30,445 bases of DNA, from positions 1 to 30,445 of IMG/VR virus record IMGVR_UViG_3300032298_000989; one strand, given 5' to 3'. Below the pieces are notes generated by a model that saw only the letters and a program-made list of their open reading frames with translations, was not told the origin of the DNA and made no database searches. This DNA comes from a virus. A program made the translations under genes and the position numbers. Position 1 is the first letter of the stretch; each line of letters starts with the position of its first letter. Shown here piece by piece: positions 7,486 through 16,284 of this stretch.

Positions 7486-7662
7486 TTAATGTTGGAGGTG
7501 TAAATTTGATATCACTTCCTGTTGAAAAAAATATAATTTAATATATGATTTTGCAATATTTTTTAATTCAATAATATTATCACATGTATCAATTTCTCTT
7601 GAAATTTTTTCATATTCAAACATTTTAGTCACTGTATTTAATTGAATTTCAGATGGATCCAT
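7486..7662 (-). CDS. Small conserved phage protein, 58 residues
   Basis: An ATG at 7662-7660 opens a frame that ends with TAA at 7488-7486. The product begins MDPSEIQLNTVTKMFEYEKI, continues SREIDTCDNIIELKNIAKSY and ends IKLYFFQQEVISNLHLQH. It overlaps the end of the preceding small gene by 14 bases in another frame, as is usual in this compact region, and it fills what would otherwise be a 194-base gap. The EYEKISREID core and the pattern ELKNIAKSYIKLY look mostly helical and, from memory, resemble a short conserved protein of marine T4-like phages. No function is known to me. No clear ribosome binding site is visible, so coupling to the upstream gene is likely. Confidence 0.62.
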   Translation of the reverse strand: MDPSEIQLNTVTKMFEYEKISREIDTCDNIIELKNIAKSYIKLYFFQQEVISNLHLQH

Positions 7663-7855
7663 TTTTTTCTAGCAATTGTTTTAATAATAATTTTATTTCA
7701 CCCAATTCATTTTTTAAATTTATAATCTCTTTTTTTTGAGATTCCCTGCTATTTAATGAATTCACGTATTGGTTATATGAAATTTGATCATAATTAATTA
7801 TAGCACCAGTCTTCTCATCTCGGTATAGGTTGGGATGACCTTCAACTTTTAGCAT
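7649..7855 (-). CDS. Small conserved phage protein with C-terminal coiled coil
   Basis: 68 residues. The first half, MLKVEGHPNLYRDEKTGAII, has a 'GHxNLYRDxxTGAI' signature that I recall from many small proteins of marine T4-like phages. The second half (QKKEIINLKNELGEIKLLLK) has heptad spacing of Ile/Leu and is probably a short coiled coil, so the protein may oligomerise or act as an adaptor. Its ATG overlaps the stop of the 2283-residue structural gene by one base (TAATG), which points to coupled late expression and a structural or assembly role. No enzymatic motif is visible. Confidence 0.75.
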   Translation of the reverse strand: MLKVEGHPNLYRDEKTGAIINYDQISYNQYVNSLNSRESQKKEIINLKNELGEIKLLLKQLLEKNGSI

Positions 7856-10800
7856 TATCTTATTGCAATGGATCTCAAATCTTTAATTCTAGGTGCATAT
7901 GCTTGATCAGTTCCAGACATGACGATCTTAATTGTATATCCAGAAAATTCTTCAAGATTATTAGCAGTATATTGATATTCTAGAAATTCATCATTAACAC
8001 TTGAAGGTACAAATGCATCAGGTTTTCCATCATTTTTGGATGGATCAGTTACATTGTCAGGATATCCATCCCCATTTGTATCCGTGTTTAAATTATCATA
8101 ACCTGGGAAAAGTTCAAAAGTAGGTTGAACCTCACTTGAATCGGGTCTAATTAAGCTATAAAGGACTCTAAAATCGGAAGATGAATGACGGTATCCACTA
8201 AGAATTACTTTAAGTGAAGTAGCATTTTGTGCTAATTTAACAGTATTTGAAACATAAATTGCAGAATGTGGATCATAGAGTAGAGAATTTACATCATTAT
8301 CAGACGCATAATCTGAAATTGGAGAATTTAATCTATTACTATGCAATTCAATGGAAGCATTATCACAGAACAACATTGGAGATAGGTTACTATCTTTACT
8401 GCTCAATGTAATACCGGAAGTAAATGATTTATTAGAATTTAAATAAGTTATTTCATTAACCTTTGAGCAAATAATTCTAGTAGAATTTAATTTGTTCAAT
8501 TTATTTAATTGTACAGATTCAAATCCATTATCATTAAATGAAACTTCAGATCCATTTACACTGGTCCCACTAACAGTTTTGATTTGAGCAGATGCGGAAG
8601 TAGTGGATCCAGGAGTTATAATCTGATATGAGGGAATAATTGAATCATATTGAATATTTTCAGTAGCATAAACATTATTTCCTCCTAATGTAGATTCAGA
8701 TGTAAATGATACTTGTGGAGTAGTTCCATCAGAATTTCTAGAGGTTCCATTTAATGATCTACCAATTTCCAAATAATAACCATCTAAAGTAATATCAAAA
8801 TCACTAATATCATGAGTAGTATTAATTCTTCTTAATGACATTCCATTCAATTCATACTTATAAACTAAATCTGAAATTGAATGTGATGAAGAAAGTGTTG
8901 AATCTTGATTTCTAATGCAAGTATTCAAAGTCCCATTACCCACACCTTGATAACCAATAATTTCATTATTAATTTTTACATACCCAGTATTTCCTCCCCC
9001 TACAGCAACTCCTTCAAATGTTCCAAAATTAGAAGTATCTCCAATTGCAATTTGAGTATCTCCAATTAATACTGAAGAAGTAAGTACTGCTGGAGCATAA
9101 CTAGATTTTACATCACTTATCACCAATTTATTATTTTTTGCATACATTCCGTGATTAAAATGATTAACTCTCAAATAATTTCCAGAATATTCATTTCCTT
9201 GAGGTGTTATGTATGTGACAAGAGTGGATGCAAGACTTACAACTGAACCTGCATTATTATAATAACTTAATCCATAACCAACTGAACAAACAGATTCACC
9301 CTGAACACCTGAAAGATATAGTGTATCTAAACCAGTAATTGCAGATACTGTAATTTGTGCTCCAATTCCAGTTGCTCCAGCACTTGCAGTAGTTATTCCA
9401 ACAATATCACCAACTGCATATCCAGTTCCATTATTAACTGTGGAAATTCCTGAAATTTGTCCGGAGCCATTAGCAGTAATATTGAGAATTAGACCAGATC
9501 CATTTCCTGAAATAGCATAAGTTGTTACATTTGTAGATGAGGTATAACCCACTCCGGTAGTAGTAATACCCAATGTGGAAACAGAACTTCCAGTACCAAC
9601 AATATAACCATAAGATACATTTCCTCCAACTTTTCTTCCAACACTTAAATCACTAATTAAAGTAGAATTTGTAGTAGTTTGTATACCAATTTTTAATTTT
9701 CTTGGAAAAGTTGTCAATGGATTTTGATTTAATTTCTTAACATAACCATTACTTTCATCTAAAGTTGGATTGCTAAAATAAACAGTTCCACTAGTAGAAG
9801 TAAATTTAGATTTATATAATTTAAATTTCAAATCTTGATAATCATTTGCTGACCATTCGGAACCATTTTGGGATTTATACAATCTTCCTAAAGCAAATTG
9901 TCTAGTATATCTAACACTTTCAGCATCAGGAAGATTTTTTGTATTTACCGTAACTTTACCCATTTCAGCAATCCATAATTCATATTGATCAGTTGTTGGC
10001 GCTAAAATTACAACTGCATATTGATTTCCTGGGGAAAGATATATGGGATAATCAAATGTCACTTTAGTGGCAATTGAAGCATCAGATGAAACTTGAATTT
10101 GATCTGGTCTTAAAGTTACGGTATTTCCTATCACAGTTCTAGTTGGAGTTCCGAGTTCAACTGTCCTTATTTGGACATTAACTGGATTATTTCCACTATC
10201 CTTATGTGCAAAGAACAAATCAACAGCAGTTACAAATACACCATTTGCATCATCGTTTGAACCATTAGAATCTGGTGCCTGACCAATAGTACCACCAACA
10301 CTAAATGACTGTGCTAGAGGATCAACAAAATATTCGGTTCTAGTAGTAGTTTTATTTAATTGTTTTACTTCCAATACACCTTCAGATTTATATTGTGCCT
10401 CAGCAGAAGAAATTAATTTACTTCCTGGTAATGGAGTTTCATTAGTAGAACTTGAAGTAACTTTATAAGTTTTAATTCCAGTACCAATTCTTATCGGAGG
10501 GGCAGGATTAGTATTTGGATCTCTTAGGAAGAAAGTACCAATTAAATCTCCATAATTATCCGAAATCAATCTCAAATCTTTAACATATGCCACAGCACCA
10601 CTAGTTTGTCCAACCAGCTTCATAGATCTTACTAGGTATCCAGAATATTTTCCTTGTGCTTCTTCTGACAAGGAATAAGTATCAATATTTAAAATTTTAC
10701 TGGAAGCACTATATGAAGAGGTAAGATTTTCTGATTTGATATATGGATTTATATTATACGTTGTTGTTGGTGAATTATATTTACCATACTTATGATTTGC

Positions 10801-13800
10801 AGTTGCAACTCTAAATTTAATTAAATTGCTTCCATCATAAGATCCAATTACAGTCTCCCCAACTTGGAATGCTGTAGATGCTCCATAATTTTGTAGTGTA
10901 GAATCTGTTGCAATTTCTACTAATTTTGGAATAAAATCTACAGAACTATTTCCATCGAAGAATTGATAATATTGAGTCAGAGGTTTAATATTTGTAACTG
11001 AAAATTCAGTATTCCTAGATCTCATATAAAGTTCGGAACCACTGGAAATTAATATATTATTAGTGGAAACATCAGTTGTCCAATATAAAGTTTGTCTAGT
11101 TCCAGTTGCTCTTACCCAAATATGTCTTTCCTGTTCAATAATTTTATCTTCCAATTGGATAGTTCTTACCCAACTATCATTTTCTGGGGATAATTTAATA
11201 TTTCCAGTGTACTGAATTACATGGAATGGATTAACATTTTCAACATCTGTCGCTAATGCTTGTTCAATCCAATCAATAGAATCATATTTTAAAGTAACCA
11301 CATTACCAGTTTTTTGAACATTTGAATCAAATAATGAAAAATTAGTAGAAAGATCTAAGTCTTCATCATTTACATTTACTGCAGGTACTAATTTACTCTT
11401 AATTGTATTTTTACTGATAATTGGTCTTAATTCTTTTGCATCAGCATCAACTTCAATTTGGGAAAATTCTGAGTTAATTAATGCAGAATTTTTAAAATCA
11501 TCAACAAAAAATCCAGTCTTAAATCTGTTTAGTCCTGCAGAATCTAAAACTTGTAAAGTCTGTGTATTAACTTCTAATAATGATAAAGAAGTAGTTTTTT
11601 CTAGATTATCTACTCTATGTTCAATATCTCCAATATCTCTCATAGTATATCTTCTATTATCAACCAAAGATAACCTAGCATGTGCCGGATCATATAAGTA
11701 TGGTGGTAAAGTAATAGTTCCAATATTCATTACCTCATCCACATTAATTGGAGGTTTTGGGATAAGGGAGGAAATACCTTTTGAAACAACTAAATTTCCA
11801 AGTTTATCTAGATATAATCTATCAATTCTTCCCAAATAGTATTCATATCCAACAAAAGAACTTTCATTGGGGGAAAGAATTAATTTTGGATCTCCATTGA
11901 ATGTTCTAGATGAAAAATCAAAAGGTGATGATGTAGTACTCGAAAAAACAGCAACTCTAGGTCTAAAATCTAAAGTATCAGATGCTCTTATATTTCCGGA
12001 ACCAATTGAAGGTATATCCTTTTCAAATCTTTCTTGCTGATAACTTAATACGGTAAATACATCTCCATCATTATTTGAAGTTACTGAATAATAATCGAAT
12101 ACAATCAAAAGTTTTTTGGAAGGTTCAGTAGCACTCTTGTTACGAATGATCTTGGAATAATCATAATACTGCTCTTTCTGTCCTTTATCTAGAGTATAAT
12201 TATTAGTCAAATTATTATACTTACCTACAGTTATAGTATTAATTTCAGTTTTGATATTAGAATCTTCAAATACGACAGATTCTCCAATTAAGAATTTATT
12301 AGTATTCAGATATACAATTCCTAAAGTATCAGTAGAAGTATTAGATACAACTCTAGCAATTGCTTTACTAGTATTTCCAATAATATTTTCACCAATAATT
12401 GCATTCGTACTTACATTTGCGGTAGAAGTAAATTTAACAGTATCTAAAACTGGCGCCGAAGTATCTAATGACTCATAGACTGCAATTACTCTTACCACAT
12501 CCGGATAATTGAGAGAAATTTCTTCATCTTGAACTCTCAATCCATAAAATTTATTATAAGTTAATCCATCATTAACTGTAGAATTATTTGAACTTCCAGA
12601 TTGTGGATATTTTGATAAATTTACTGAAATTGATTGACTTTTAGTATAAGTTTTTACTTTGCTTTGCGTACCATTTTTGACTAATGAAGTATTCACAACA
12701 ACTCCAGATTGATTTGTTGCAATTCCACTAATAGTTACAGTATTATTATTGAGAACAAATTTATCGGAAGTTAAATTTGCAGTTGTTCCATCAGAGTAAT
12801 GGACGGAATATCTTTCAATATTGAATGGTTGGAAAGAACAACTCGATATTCCAGAAATTTGAGCAAGTGTAAATGATAAAACACCACTAGAATTAGTAGT
12901 CTCTCCAGTAATTTGATATGAGAATGATAAATTTGAATCTCCTAAATTTACTGAAGAAACATTATCATTTGGAAGTTTTGCATATAAATATCCATTCTCT
13001 TCATTTGTGATTTTAGGAGTTCCAGAAGCATCCGCTATAAATGCGATAGGAAACCCAGTTGAAATCGCCTGGTATACGGATTTAATATCCTGAGAACCAT
13101 ATACGACTATTTCTTTAATAGTTCTTGGTGTAATTTCAACACCATTAATGAGTATTTGTTCACCTCGGATAAAAGATCCTGAAGTTTGTCTGAGACTAAT
13201 AGTTGTAGATCCTCCACCATTAGCAGTTGCATACCCACTTGCACCACTACTTTTACCTTTTACAAATGAAGTTATAGGTAATTCACCATTAGAAACACTT
13301 TGGTTTAATGTTAAAGATGTATATGTTTGAATGTCATACAAATACAAATTCCAATCACTGGAAGACCCTGTATATGCAGAATCTTTTACATTAAAAGTAT
13401 AAACTCTAGCATCTCCAATTTTAGTTCCATTTGGAGTAGTTGTTGAATTTTTTAACCCATTATATAAATCTATAGATGCTTTAGATTTTGGAGCACCTGT
13501 AACATTATTAACCTGCAAGTTATTCCCCATCAGAAAAGGAACACCTTCACTTATTACTGATTGAGTATCTCTTGGTTTTTTTACATCAATAATAGTGGTT
13601 CCGGTTTTTACTATATCATATCCCCTCACATATGCCTTTCCAGGAGATACTTTTACACACATTAGATCATCAGAGGGAGTTTCTCCACCATCAGTTTTTT
13701 CAGTATCAAAAAATAATCCATTATTTCCCAATCTATCGTTCAATGAATTATGAACTGAAACTTTAAATGGATCTACGGAATAATCGCCAGATTCATCATA

Positions 13801-14706
13801 AGTTCTTTGAGCTAAATAATCACGTATTAATGAATATTGAGTTTTGTCTTGAACTTTCTTAATTTTTCCATCTTGAACTCTTAGTAGTTCAACAAAATCA
13901 GTATCATTTAAATCAGTTAAAAGTTTTTTGGTTAGAATTAGTGATATCTTAAATCTATCAGCACCTGGAGCTGCATAATTTGAGAATCCCTTTGCATTGT
14001 CATATAAAGAAGAATCATCCTTCGCAGTAACTATTTCCTCTACTACCTTCAATCCTACTCTATATGATGGAGTATTAGTATAATAATCTAGTATTAATGT
14101 TTGCTGAGATACTTTTACGAAAGAACCTCGAATAAAATAAATACCGCTCCCAATAGAGGTTGCGGAACCAGTTGATGTTGCATTTAAACTAATTAATGAT
14201 GCAAATACTGTTCCAGCATTGATGGTAGTATTTCCATAAGTAATATTTTCTTCTGCTGTAAGTGCTTCGCCATCAGAAAATGGATTAAATATAAAATTAT
14301 TATCAGAATCTAAATATTTTACATATAATGTTAAATATTCGATATCATTCCCATCAGGTAAAACTACTTTTTGTATAGTTGCAGTAGTTCCTGATGATTG
14401 ACCAGTTATTTTTTTCCCAATAAATTTATCAATATAAAGAGAAATATCAATTCCAAAATTAGTTGGATTTAATTTCACCGAATAAAATTGTGAATCAAAT
14501 GCAATATTTCCGGGGATCACCATAGATCCTTCTTTGAAAATATGACTTCCAAATGATTCTACTTGATTTTGTAGAATTGATTGTAATGTACTTAATTCCC
14601 TAGCTTGAATTGGACGACCTGGATTAAATAGGACTTTATAAAAATTTTTCTCAGAATCAAAGTCATCATAATATGGACTGACATTGAGGTTTGTTTTTTG
14701 TGCCAT
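7855..14706 (-). CDS. Large virion structural protein, DUF4815-type (baseplate region)
   Basis: 2283 residues. The N-terminus (NVSPYYDDFDSEKNFYKVLF, GRPIQARELSTLQSILQNQV, FGSHIFKEGSMVIPG) is the signature of the DUF4815 family of phage virion proteins. Most of the rest is beta-rich. Recognisable parts are an ARLSLVDNRRYTMRDIGDIE segment near 1010-1030; FVDPLAQSFSVGG near 1460, typical of large baseplate or fibre proteins; GSGY repeats at about 1715-1790; an NNEIIGYQGVG...CIRNQDS unit at about 1915-1945 that is shared with the giant protein; and a Ca-binding-like DTNGDGYPDN at about 2209. By position after gp8 it may do the job of T4 gp9/gp10 in the peripheral baseplate, but I cannot show homology to them. 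It starts five bases after the gp8-like gene and overlaps the next gene by one base. Confidence 0.82.
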   Translation of the reverse strand: MAQKTNLNVSPYYDDFDSEKNFYKVLFNPGRPIQARELSTLQSILQNQVESFGSHIFKEGSMVIPGNIAFDSQFYSVKLNPTNFGIDISLYIDKFIGKKITGQSSGTTATIQKVVLPDGNDIEYLTLYVKYLDSDNNFIFNPFSDGEALTAEENITYGNTTINAGTVFASLISLNATSTGSATSIGSGIYFIRGSFVKVSQQTLILDYYTNTPSYRVGLKVVEEIVTAKDDSSLYDNAKGFSNYAAPGADRFKISLILTKKLLTDLNDTDFVELLRVQDGKIKKVQDKTQYSLIRDYLAQRTYDESGDYSVDPFKVSVHNSLNDRLGNNGLFFDTEKTDGGETPSDDLMCVKVSPGKAYVRGYDIVKTGTTIIDVKKPRDTQSVISEGVPFLMGNNLQVNNVTGAPKSKASIDLYNGLKNSTTTPNGTKIGDARVYTFNVKDSAYTGSSSDWNLYLYDIQTYTSLTLNQSVSNGELPITSFVKGKSSGASGYATANGGGSTTISLRQTSGSFIRGEQILINGVEITPRTIKEIVVYGSQDIKSVYQAISTGFPIAFIADASGTPKITNEENGYLYAKLPNDNVSSVNLGDSNLSFSYQITGETTNSSGVLSFTLAQISGISSCSFQPFNIERYSVHYSDGTTANLTSDKFVLNNNTVTISGIATNQSGVVVNTSLVKNGTQSKVKTYTKSQSISVNLSKYPQSGSSNNSTVNDGLTYNKFYGLRVQDEEISLNYPDVVRVIAVYESLDTSAPVLDTVKFTSTANVSTNAIIGENIIGNTSKAIARVVSNTSTDTLGIVYLNTNKFLIGESVVFEDSNIKTEINTITVGKYNNLTNNYTLDKGQKEQYYDYSKIIRNKSATEPSKKLLIVFDYYSVTSNNDGDVFTVLSYQQERFEKDIPSIGSGNIRASDTLDFRPRVAVFSSTTSSPFDFSSRTFNGDPKLILSPNESSFVGYEYYLGRIDRLYLDKLGNLVVSKGISSLIPKPPINVDEVMNIGTITLPPYLYDPAHARLSLVDNRRYTMRDIGDIEHRVDNLEKTTSLSLLEVNTQTLQVLDSAGLNRFKTGFFVDDFKNSALINSEFSQIEVDADAKELRPIISKNTIKSKLVPAVNVNDEDLDLSTNFSLFDSNVQKTGNVVTLKYDSIDWIEQALATDVENVNPFHVIQYTGNIKLSPENDSWVRTIQLEDKIIEQERHIWVRATGTRQTLYWTTDVSTNNILISSGSELYMRSRNTEFSVTNIKPLTQYYQFFDGNSSVDFIPKLVEIATDSTLQNYGASTAFQVGETVIGSYDGSNLIKFRVATANHKYGKYNSPTTTYNINPYIKSENLTSSYSASSKILNIDTYSLSEEAQGKYSGYLVRSMKLVGQTSGAVAYVKDLRLISDNYGDLIGTFFLRDPNTNPAPPIRIGTGIKTYKVTSSSTNETPLPGSKLISSAEAQYKSEGVLEVKQLNKTTTRTEYFVDPLAQSFSVGGTIGQAPDSNGSNDDANGVFVTAVDLFFAHKDSGNNPVNVQIRTVELGTPTRTVIGNTVTLRPDQIQVSSDASIATKVTFDYPIYLSPGNQYAVVILAPTTDQYELWIAEMGKVTVNTKNLPDAESVRYTRQFALGRLYKSQNGSEWSANDYQDLKFKLYKSKFTSTSGTVYFSNPTLDESNGYVKKLNQNPLTTFPRKLKIGIQTTTNSTLISDLSVGRKVGGNVSYGYIVGTGSSVSTLGITTTGVGYTSSTNVTTYAISGNGSGLILNITANGSGQISGISTVNNGTGYAVGDIVGITTASAGATGIGAQITVSAITGLDTLYLSGVQGESVCSVGYGLSYYNNAGSVVSLASTLVTYITPQGNEYSGNYLRVNHFNHGMYAKNNKLVISDVKSSYAPAVLTSSVLIGDTQIAIGDTSNFGTFEGVAVGGGNTGYVKINNEIIGYQGVGNGTLNTCIRNQDSTLSSSHSISDLVYKYELNGMSLRRINTTHDISDFDITLDGYYLEIGRSLNGTSRNSDGTTPQVSFTSESTLGGNNVYATENIQYDSIIPSYQIITPGSTTSASAQIKTVSGTSVNGSEVSFNDNGFESVQLNKLNKLNSTRIICSKVNEITYLNSNKSFTSGITLSSKDSNLSPMLFCDNASIELHSNRLNSPISDYASDNDVNSLLYDPHSAIYVSNTVKLAQNATSLKVILSGYRHSSSDFRVLYSLIRPDSSEVQPTFELFPGYDNLNTDTNGDGYPDNVTDPSKNDGKPDAFVPSSVNDEFLEYQYTANNLEEFSGYTIKIVMSGTDQAYAPRIKDLRSIAIR
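8018..8097 (-). other. Calcium-binding-like Asp-rich loops near the C-terminus of the DUF4815 protein
   Basis: Codes for LNTDTNGDGYPDN followed by VTDPSKNDGKPDAF at about residues 2205-2235. DxNxDGxxD matches the loop consensus of thrombospondin type 3, dockerin and EF-hand sites, and the second loop (DPSKNDGKPD) repeats the spacing with fewer ligands. Calcium binding is inferred. Confidence 0.55.
9350..9566 (-). repeat. GSGY repeats in the DUF4815 protein
   Basis: Codes for two units, ITTTGVGYTSSTNVTTYAIS and VNNGTGYAVGDIVGI, separated by a Gly/Ser-rich stretch (SGNGSGLILNITANGSGQIS). The unit is the same as the one inserted in gp14. Confidence 0.75.
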
Positions 14707-14711
14707 TTCTT

Positions 14712-16253
14712 TTAGAATTCCAGAATAATTTTAACGTCTTCTTTTTGTCTAGGATTTCTTTCGACCAGAGGTCTATTATCAATGTAAATGATATCTCCCG
14801 ATCCTTTATTTATCTCCGGAGAAGCAAGACCTCCAGTAAATATCACTCCCAAATTTACATTTTTATTTCCAACTGTTGCAATTCCAACATTAAAGTTAGT
14901 ATCAATTGAACCTGTAAATGAAGGACCTATAATATTTCCCCCGGATGAAGAAAAATCAATTACTTTACCCTCGGATGATACAGTATCATAATCAGTTTGA
15001 TCATATGTGTTGCCATAATATAAAGATCTACTTCTAAAGTATTTTAATACTTTTGTTTCTACATCATAAGATGCAACATACCCCTTCGCAGTTCCTACCC
15101 CAGTAATTGATTGTGTAATTTCATTCCCATATACCAATGTTTGATCTTCGGATGAAAGAAATTTAATTGCATATAAAGAAGAAAATTGATTATCTGTAAA
15201 TGTACTTATTGAACCATATGTGGTTGGATTTTTAACTATTCCAACTTGAGCAAATGCAGTATCAGTTGGGAAATCTTTAGTAGAATCGTCAAATCTAGCA
15301 TAAACTAAAACTTTATCTGTACCCAATTCCTTGTAAATATCATATCCATGCCCTTTAGATGGAGGAATAATAGGAATTAATTTTGCTGGATTTGCAATAT
15401 TTCCACTAGGTTGATGAGCACCTAAATCTACAATACCATAAGTATACCCTTTACCCCCAGTTATTACATTTGTGGATGTAATTTCCCCACTACTATTAGT
15501 AGTAATTTGAACTCTTCCTCCAGTTCCATCTCCTAAAATGTCAACTTCACCTGAAGAATATCCAGATCCTGCATTATCAATATATACTTTTTGAATTTGA
15601 TTATTATTTAAAGTAGAATCTCCATAATCTCTTATGTTAGAAATTGCAGAATCGGTTGAGGTATCCCAATTATTAGGAACTGTAATATATTGAGTAGAAT
15701 CAAATTTTATGATATCACTTGGACTTATCGTAAATAGATATTTCCACACATAACCATCACCACTCAATCCAGCTACAGTAGGATTTGGGTTAGTGAATGT
15801 TGGTTCATCTTGTGAGGCATTTCCAAAAGTATTAATTCCAGAAGAACCATTATCAATACAAATATAAATTCTATAATCGGAATTCATTACATAATAATTT
15901 GTATCATATAATCTAGATGAATTTGTTATAGGCGAAGGTTTTTCTATACTATAATCGTGACGATACATTTCATATTTGGTATTTGAAGACCAATCAATTC
16001 TTTTGATAACTCTTCTTGCATTTGAACTGGTAATTTTTTTACCAAACATCATAGTATCATGATAATGACTGATATAATTGAAACTATCAACTGGGGAAGG
16101 TGTATTAGAATCCCATTGAGTAGTCCCACCAAATCCTACTGTAGGATTTGGAAGGCCTAAAAATGCATAATAAGAATTTGAAGAATTCTCTATGGAATCT
16201 ATAAAATTATTAGCATTTAAAATTCTAAACTGATCTGTTATAATTGCCGCCAT
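14712..16253 (-). CDS. gp8: Baseplate wedge protein gp8-like
   Basis: 513 residues against 334 in T4 gp8. In T4 a gp8 dimer binds gp10, gp7 and gp6 in each baseplate wedge. The N-terminus MAAIITDQFRILNANNF, the SYYAFLGLPNPT block (27-38), RRVIKRIDWSSNTKYEMYRH (80-99), and DGYVWKYLFTISPSDIIKFD (166-185) match the proteins annotated gp8 in marine T4-like phages. A GSGY repeat pair occupies about 222-285 (IDNAGSGYSSGEVDILG, ITGGKGYTYGIVDLGA), which partly explains the extra length. The C-terminus (YIDNRPLVERNPRQKEDVKI) is characteristic of the group. The gene follows a 31-base gap with a perfect TATAAATA motif and has no good Shine-Dalgarno site. Confidence 0.82.
   Translation of the reverse strand: MAAIITDQFRILNANNFIDSIENSSNSYYAFLGLPNPTVGFGGTTQWDSNTPSPVDSFNYISHYHDTMMFGKKITSSNARRVIKRIDWSSNTKYEMYRHDYSIEKPSPITNSSRLYDTNYYVMNSDYRIYICIDNGSSGINTFGNASQDEPTFTNPNPTVAGLSGDGYVWKYLFTISPSDIIKFDSTQYITVPNNWDTSTDSAISNIRDYGDSTLNNNQIQKVYIDNAGSGYSSGEVDILGDGTGGRVQITTNSSGEITSTNVITGGKGYTYGIVDLGAHQPSGNIANPAKLIPIIPPSKGHGYDIYKELGTDKVLVYARFDDSTKDFPTDTAFAQVGIVKNPTTYGSISTFTDNQFSSLYAIKFLSSEDQTLVYGNEITQSITGVGTAKGYVASYDVETKVLKYFRSRSLYYGNTYDQTDYDTVSSEGKVIDFSSSGGNIIGPSFTGSIDTNFNVGIATVGNKNVNLGVIFTGGLASPEINKGSGDIIYIDNRPLVERNPRQKEDVKIILEF
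15398..15592 (-). repeat. GSGY repeat pair inside the gp8-like protein
   Basis: Two units at about residues 222-285: YIDNAGSGYSSGEVDILGDG and VITGGKGYTYGIVDLGAHQ, with the linker GGRVQITTNSSGEITSTN between. Same repeat family as in gp14. Confidence 0.75.
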
Positions 16254-16271
16254 ATTAGTAGACTTTTTTGT

Positions 16272-16279
16272 TATTTATA
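16272..16279 (-). promoter_or_regulatory. Late promoter TATAAATA upstream of the gp8-like gene
   Basis: Perfect TATAAATA on the minus strand, ending 19 bases before the ATG at 16253, inside the 31-base gap after the giant gene. A start of transcription about six bases past the motif would leave a leader of roughly a dozen bases. Confidence 0.75.
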
Positions 16280-16284
16280 ATCCA

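Noticed and set aside
14807-14814. GATAAATA within the gp8-like gene, about 101 bases before the DUF4815 gene
   Set aside because: Intragenic with wrong spacing; likely chance, although a promoter for the long gene cannot be excluded.
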